From Antennarius striatus (taxonomy: Eukaryota > Chordata > Actinopteri > Lophiiformes > Antennariidae): 64,000 nucleotides of DNA. The position numbers and the translations under genes are program-made. Positions 61,313 through 64,000 of the stretch are shown here, in pieces. The stretch is taken from NCBI RefSeq assembly GCF_040054535.1, contig NC_090787.1, positions 20,529,001 to 20,593,000 of the forward strand, read 5' to 3'. Under the pieces are notes generated by a model that did not search any database, was not told the DNA's origin, and worked only from the letters and a program-made list of their open reading frames with translations. The stretch's first letter is position 1; every line of letters begins with the position of its first letter.

Positions 61313-63428
61313 ATGGAGTGTCTAGAGGAAAAGCCGATCATATACACTATGGAAAACAAGCCAATTGTGACATGTGAGTATTTATTAAACCGAGACGTGA
61401 ATGTTATTTTCTGCACTTGACAGCTTGCAAGTTAGCTAGATCCATTAGCAGCTTGTAGCTAAGCTAGCAGGTCCCCTTCACTAGTATAGAAGGACAAGTG
61501 TGTGTGAGGGTCGATGGCTAAATGTCTGCTTGTCAAGGCCGTGATATGTTCACGTTCACACACGAACAGTGCTGTCAGTGATTGATGTTCTCAGAGAGAA
61601 CGGTGTGTGTGTGTGTGTGTTTGGTAGCTTGTAGCTCCAGTGATTAACAGGCCGAGCTGCTAACATAACGTCACTGCTGGCTGCTGCAGTTTGGGGAAGG
61701 ATAAAATTAGTATTCTTTTATTTTCCTGCGTTGTTATTGTGTCGTAACTCTGGTTTTAGACCCTAAAATCATTGTTTCGTACCCTGGTGTTGATCTTAAA
61801 GACATAATGACTGTGTGTATATTAGTTTTGAGTAGATTAGGGCACATCCGAGTGTCTTCAATTGCATTGATGTAGAATTTAAGTCACCTGTAAGTTCTGC
61901 CTTTTCTGACCTAAAAATGAAATGAAAGCGAGCTGTTTTAGCTACATGTTACTTTATTCTGTTAATAATGGAGTAGATGTAGTGCTTTGGAAAATTAACA
62001 CTATGTGTGCAGATTTTTAATGTGAAAGTATCCACATATATTACTTAAAATTTGGCCGATATAGAAAAAGTTCCAAGAAAGTCAATGTTGAGTGAATTGG
62101 ACATTACATTTTACCATAAGCAGTGGAATTAGTTTGTTACCTAAAGTTAGGGGCAGATTTTTGTGAGGAGGATTGACTGATTTTAGACAACATACCTGGT
62201 CATAGATCATTCATCAATATTTGTTATGATTACATTGAGAGATCAGATGCAGAATTAATAGTCATTACTCAGACTAAAAAGTTTTCATTGAAAGATCTTC
62301 TCTGCCTTGTGTACTGGTGATGAAGTTTTAGCAATATTTGCCTTTGTGTGCAGGATGTACTGATGTTGAAGTGATTTTCCTGATGTTTACTCTCTTTTTT
62401 TCTTTTTTTTTAACAGTTTTCTTGTCGTATACTGACTGTTACCATATGCAAAATATTGCAGTTATTTTTCCTGCAGCATAGAGAATATGAAAAATTGCAG
62501 ATCGTTTCTCTACCGAATTTAATCATCGTTGTATTTTAAAAGTCTTCCTTTTCAAACAGCTCACCTCTCTGCCTTCCCTTCAGTTTTGGCGTCCAGCCTA
62601 TAGACAGGTATTTGGGTGAGTGGCTATCAAGCTCATGTAATCTACATAGTGGAAGATAAACGGGTTAAAAGTTGAACTGACTTTACAGTGCAGCACGTCG
62701 GTCAATGAAACCGAGGCTCTGACAAGTTTTCATTCTGTATCACGCAGCAAAAATAAAAAGTTGATAATTTTGGTCACATTTGTAGACATTAGTTGCACTG
62801 CAATATGGCTATACTCCACTGTTATGCAGAAGCTGTAATGGTCTGTTGTGTTGCCCTACAGCATAGTCTCTGTGTGAGACGAATGACGTCAATGGCCAAA
62901 GCATGAAGAGCACAAGCGTTGAGAGGGAAAGTATTTTTGTGTTTGAGTGTAATAAAAATTTATGCTGCAAACCCTGACCTCCAACAAAGCTCGAAACAAG
63001 TTTATTCAAGGCAACATCATGTGTTTCCACAGGGTTGTTAAACAGAGGAGAGCAAATAAAGAGGCTGAGAGTTGCATGACGTTCATGCTTCTTCCACTCA
63101 CACAGGTTTTCGTCAATAATGACACACAATCCCATGACTTCTTTCTTGTGTGTTCTGTATAGTACTTTTTTTTTTAGTTATTGGAATTTCCCCGCTGTGG
63201 GATGAATAAAAGTTTATCTCATAACTGATGTTTCTTTCCCTCATGTTTGTGTCAACATGTTATGTCAAGAGTTCCATGTGAACAACCTGAGGTCTTAATG
63301 TCAGACCAGTTATCTAAGTGCTCTTCGTCGGGGCTTTTCTTTACAGGTGCTGGAGACCAGAGCTTGTTCGCATCTCTCTACACCTCATTGGCCCAACAAC
63401 TTCCCAGAGAGCCAATGGAGTGGAGGAG
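61313..63428 (+). CDS. trappc10: TRAPPC10, first two coding exons (continues past window)
   Basis: Exon 1 is 61313-61373 (MECLEEKPIIYTMENKPIVT plus one base), with donor T|GTGAGT. Exon 2 is 63347-63428 with acceptor TTTACAG. The join makes TGT and reads VTCAGDQSLFASLYTSLAQQ, then LPREPMEWRR, ending in phase 2 at a GTGAGT donor. Vertebrate TRAPPC10 starts with the same IYTMENKPIVTCAGDQ and QQLPREPMEWRR motifs. TRAPPC10 is a TRAPPII-specific subunit of the Golgi Rab exchange factor. Only the first 47 or so residues of a protein over 1200 long are in the window. Intron 1 (about 2 kb) shows no other exon. Confidence 0.92.
63160..63232 (+). repeat. Retroposon 3' tail in trappc10 intron 1
   Basis: GGAATTTCCCCGCTGTGGGA then TGAATAAAAGTTTATCTC resembles the 3' end of fish LINE/SINE elements. 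Only the tail is seen. Confidence 0.5.
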
Positions 63429-63714
63429 GTGAGTGTTATCCTGGTGTGTGCTTGGGTTTAGGAACATTATTCATATCATTGTAACGCTTTTCATTATTAT
63501 CTTTCATATTTTAGTTATACCAGAGATGAATAGTTTGAATGAGTTTAGGGGTATCATCCACGATCCAAAACATGCACCTACATGTTGTTTTCCATCATCA
63601 TAATGCTGGATCTTAAAGTGTGAGATCAGAGTTTATTGAACACAGCTCACAGCTCGAATGATGTCGTGTTTAGAATAATGAACGTTGACTATCCTGGTGG
63701 AGGTTTGTCCTGGA

Positions 63715-64000
63715 AAGGTGAGGAATGAAGGTTAGCCGCAGTAAGACAGAGTAGATGTGTGTGAATGAGAGGGACCCAAATGAAAGAGTGAGGTTACAGG
63801 GAGAAGAGATCAAGAAGGTGGAGGATTTGAAGTACTTGGGGTCAACGGTCCAGAGCAATGGAGAGTGTGGAAAAGAGGTGAAGAAGCGTGTCCAGGCAGG
63901 ATGGAACGGGTGGAGGAAAGTGTCAGGTGTGATGTGTGATAGAAGAGTTTCAGCTAAAATGAAAGGAAAGGTGTACAAAACTGTGGTGAGACCAGCGATG
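63715..64000 (+). mobile_element. LINE reverse-transcriptase fragment at the window end
   Basis: The plus strand reads RVRLQGEEIKKVEDLKYLGS, then TVQSNGECGKEVKKRVQAGW and KVYKTVVRPAM, the RT palm/thumb junction of a non-LTR retrotransposon (KYLGS motif followed by the basic RVQAGW block). It runs off the window and lies in trappc10 intron 2. Confidence 0.8.

Overview
The window looks like nuclear DNA from a teleost fish. Genes are split by GT-AG introns and separated by AT-rich DNA full of (CA)n/(TG)n microsatellites, Tc1, Tigger-like and hAT DNA transposons, and L2/CR1/Rex-like LINE fragments. There are no operons, CRISPR arrays or prokaryotic signals. Five protein-coding loci can be supported by exon reading and splice-site phase.

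Layout: (1) 4662-9140, + strand: the 3' two coding exons of an ANKRD50-family gene (ankyrin repeats, PDZ-ligand C-terminus); its 5' exons lie outside the window. (2) 9.2-19.2 kb: 3' UTR, then a decayed 2.6 kb LINE and other retroposon pieces, microsatellites and a GC-rich diverged tandem duplication. (3) 19239-21987, - strand: a two-coding-exon gene for a coiled-coil plus NHL-repeat protein that I do not recognise precisely. (4) 22-30.8 kb: no coding sequence seen; it holds a 1.52 kb hAT-type non-autonomous element carrying a 14-bp minisatellite, a 355-bp Tigger-type MITE and probable 3' UTR. (5) 30821-54170, - strand: a complete fhip1b (FAM160A2) gene with 11 coding exons and a candidate untranslated first exon; its introns hold most of the other mobile elements. 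(6) 54752-59772, + strand: a complete cnga4 gene with seven coding exons, head-to-head with fhip1b. (7) 61313-63428, + strand: the first two coding exons of trappc10, which continues past the window. The last 290 bases are LINE reverse-transcriptase sequence.

Themes: ANKRD50, FHIP1B and TRAPPC10 are all membrane-trafficking factors (SNX27-retromer recycling, dynein/Rab5 early endosomes and the TRAPPII Rab exchange factor respectively). CNGA4 is the modulatory subunit of the olfactory cyclic-nucleotide-gated channel. The divergent fhip1b-cnga4 pair matches the order I recall at human 11p15.4. I found no convincing new multi-gene system. The most notable points are a GC-AG intron, a long acidic tail and an altered candidate calmodulin motif in cnga4; a five-copy dispersed repeat rich in AAGGTCA half-sites; the minisatellite-bearing hAT element; and the NHL protein with no visible RING or B-box. 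Gene names come from my memory of the protein families, not from a search.
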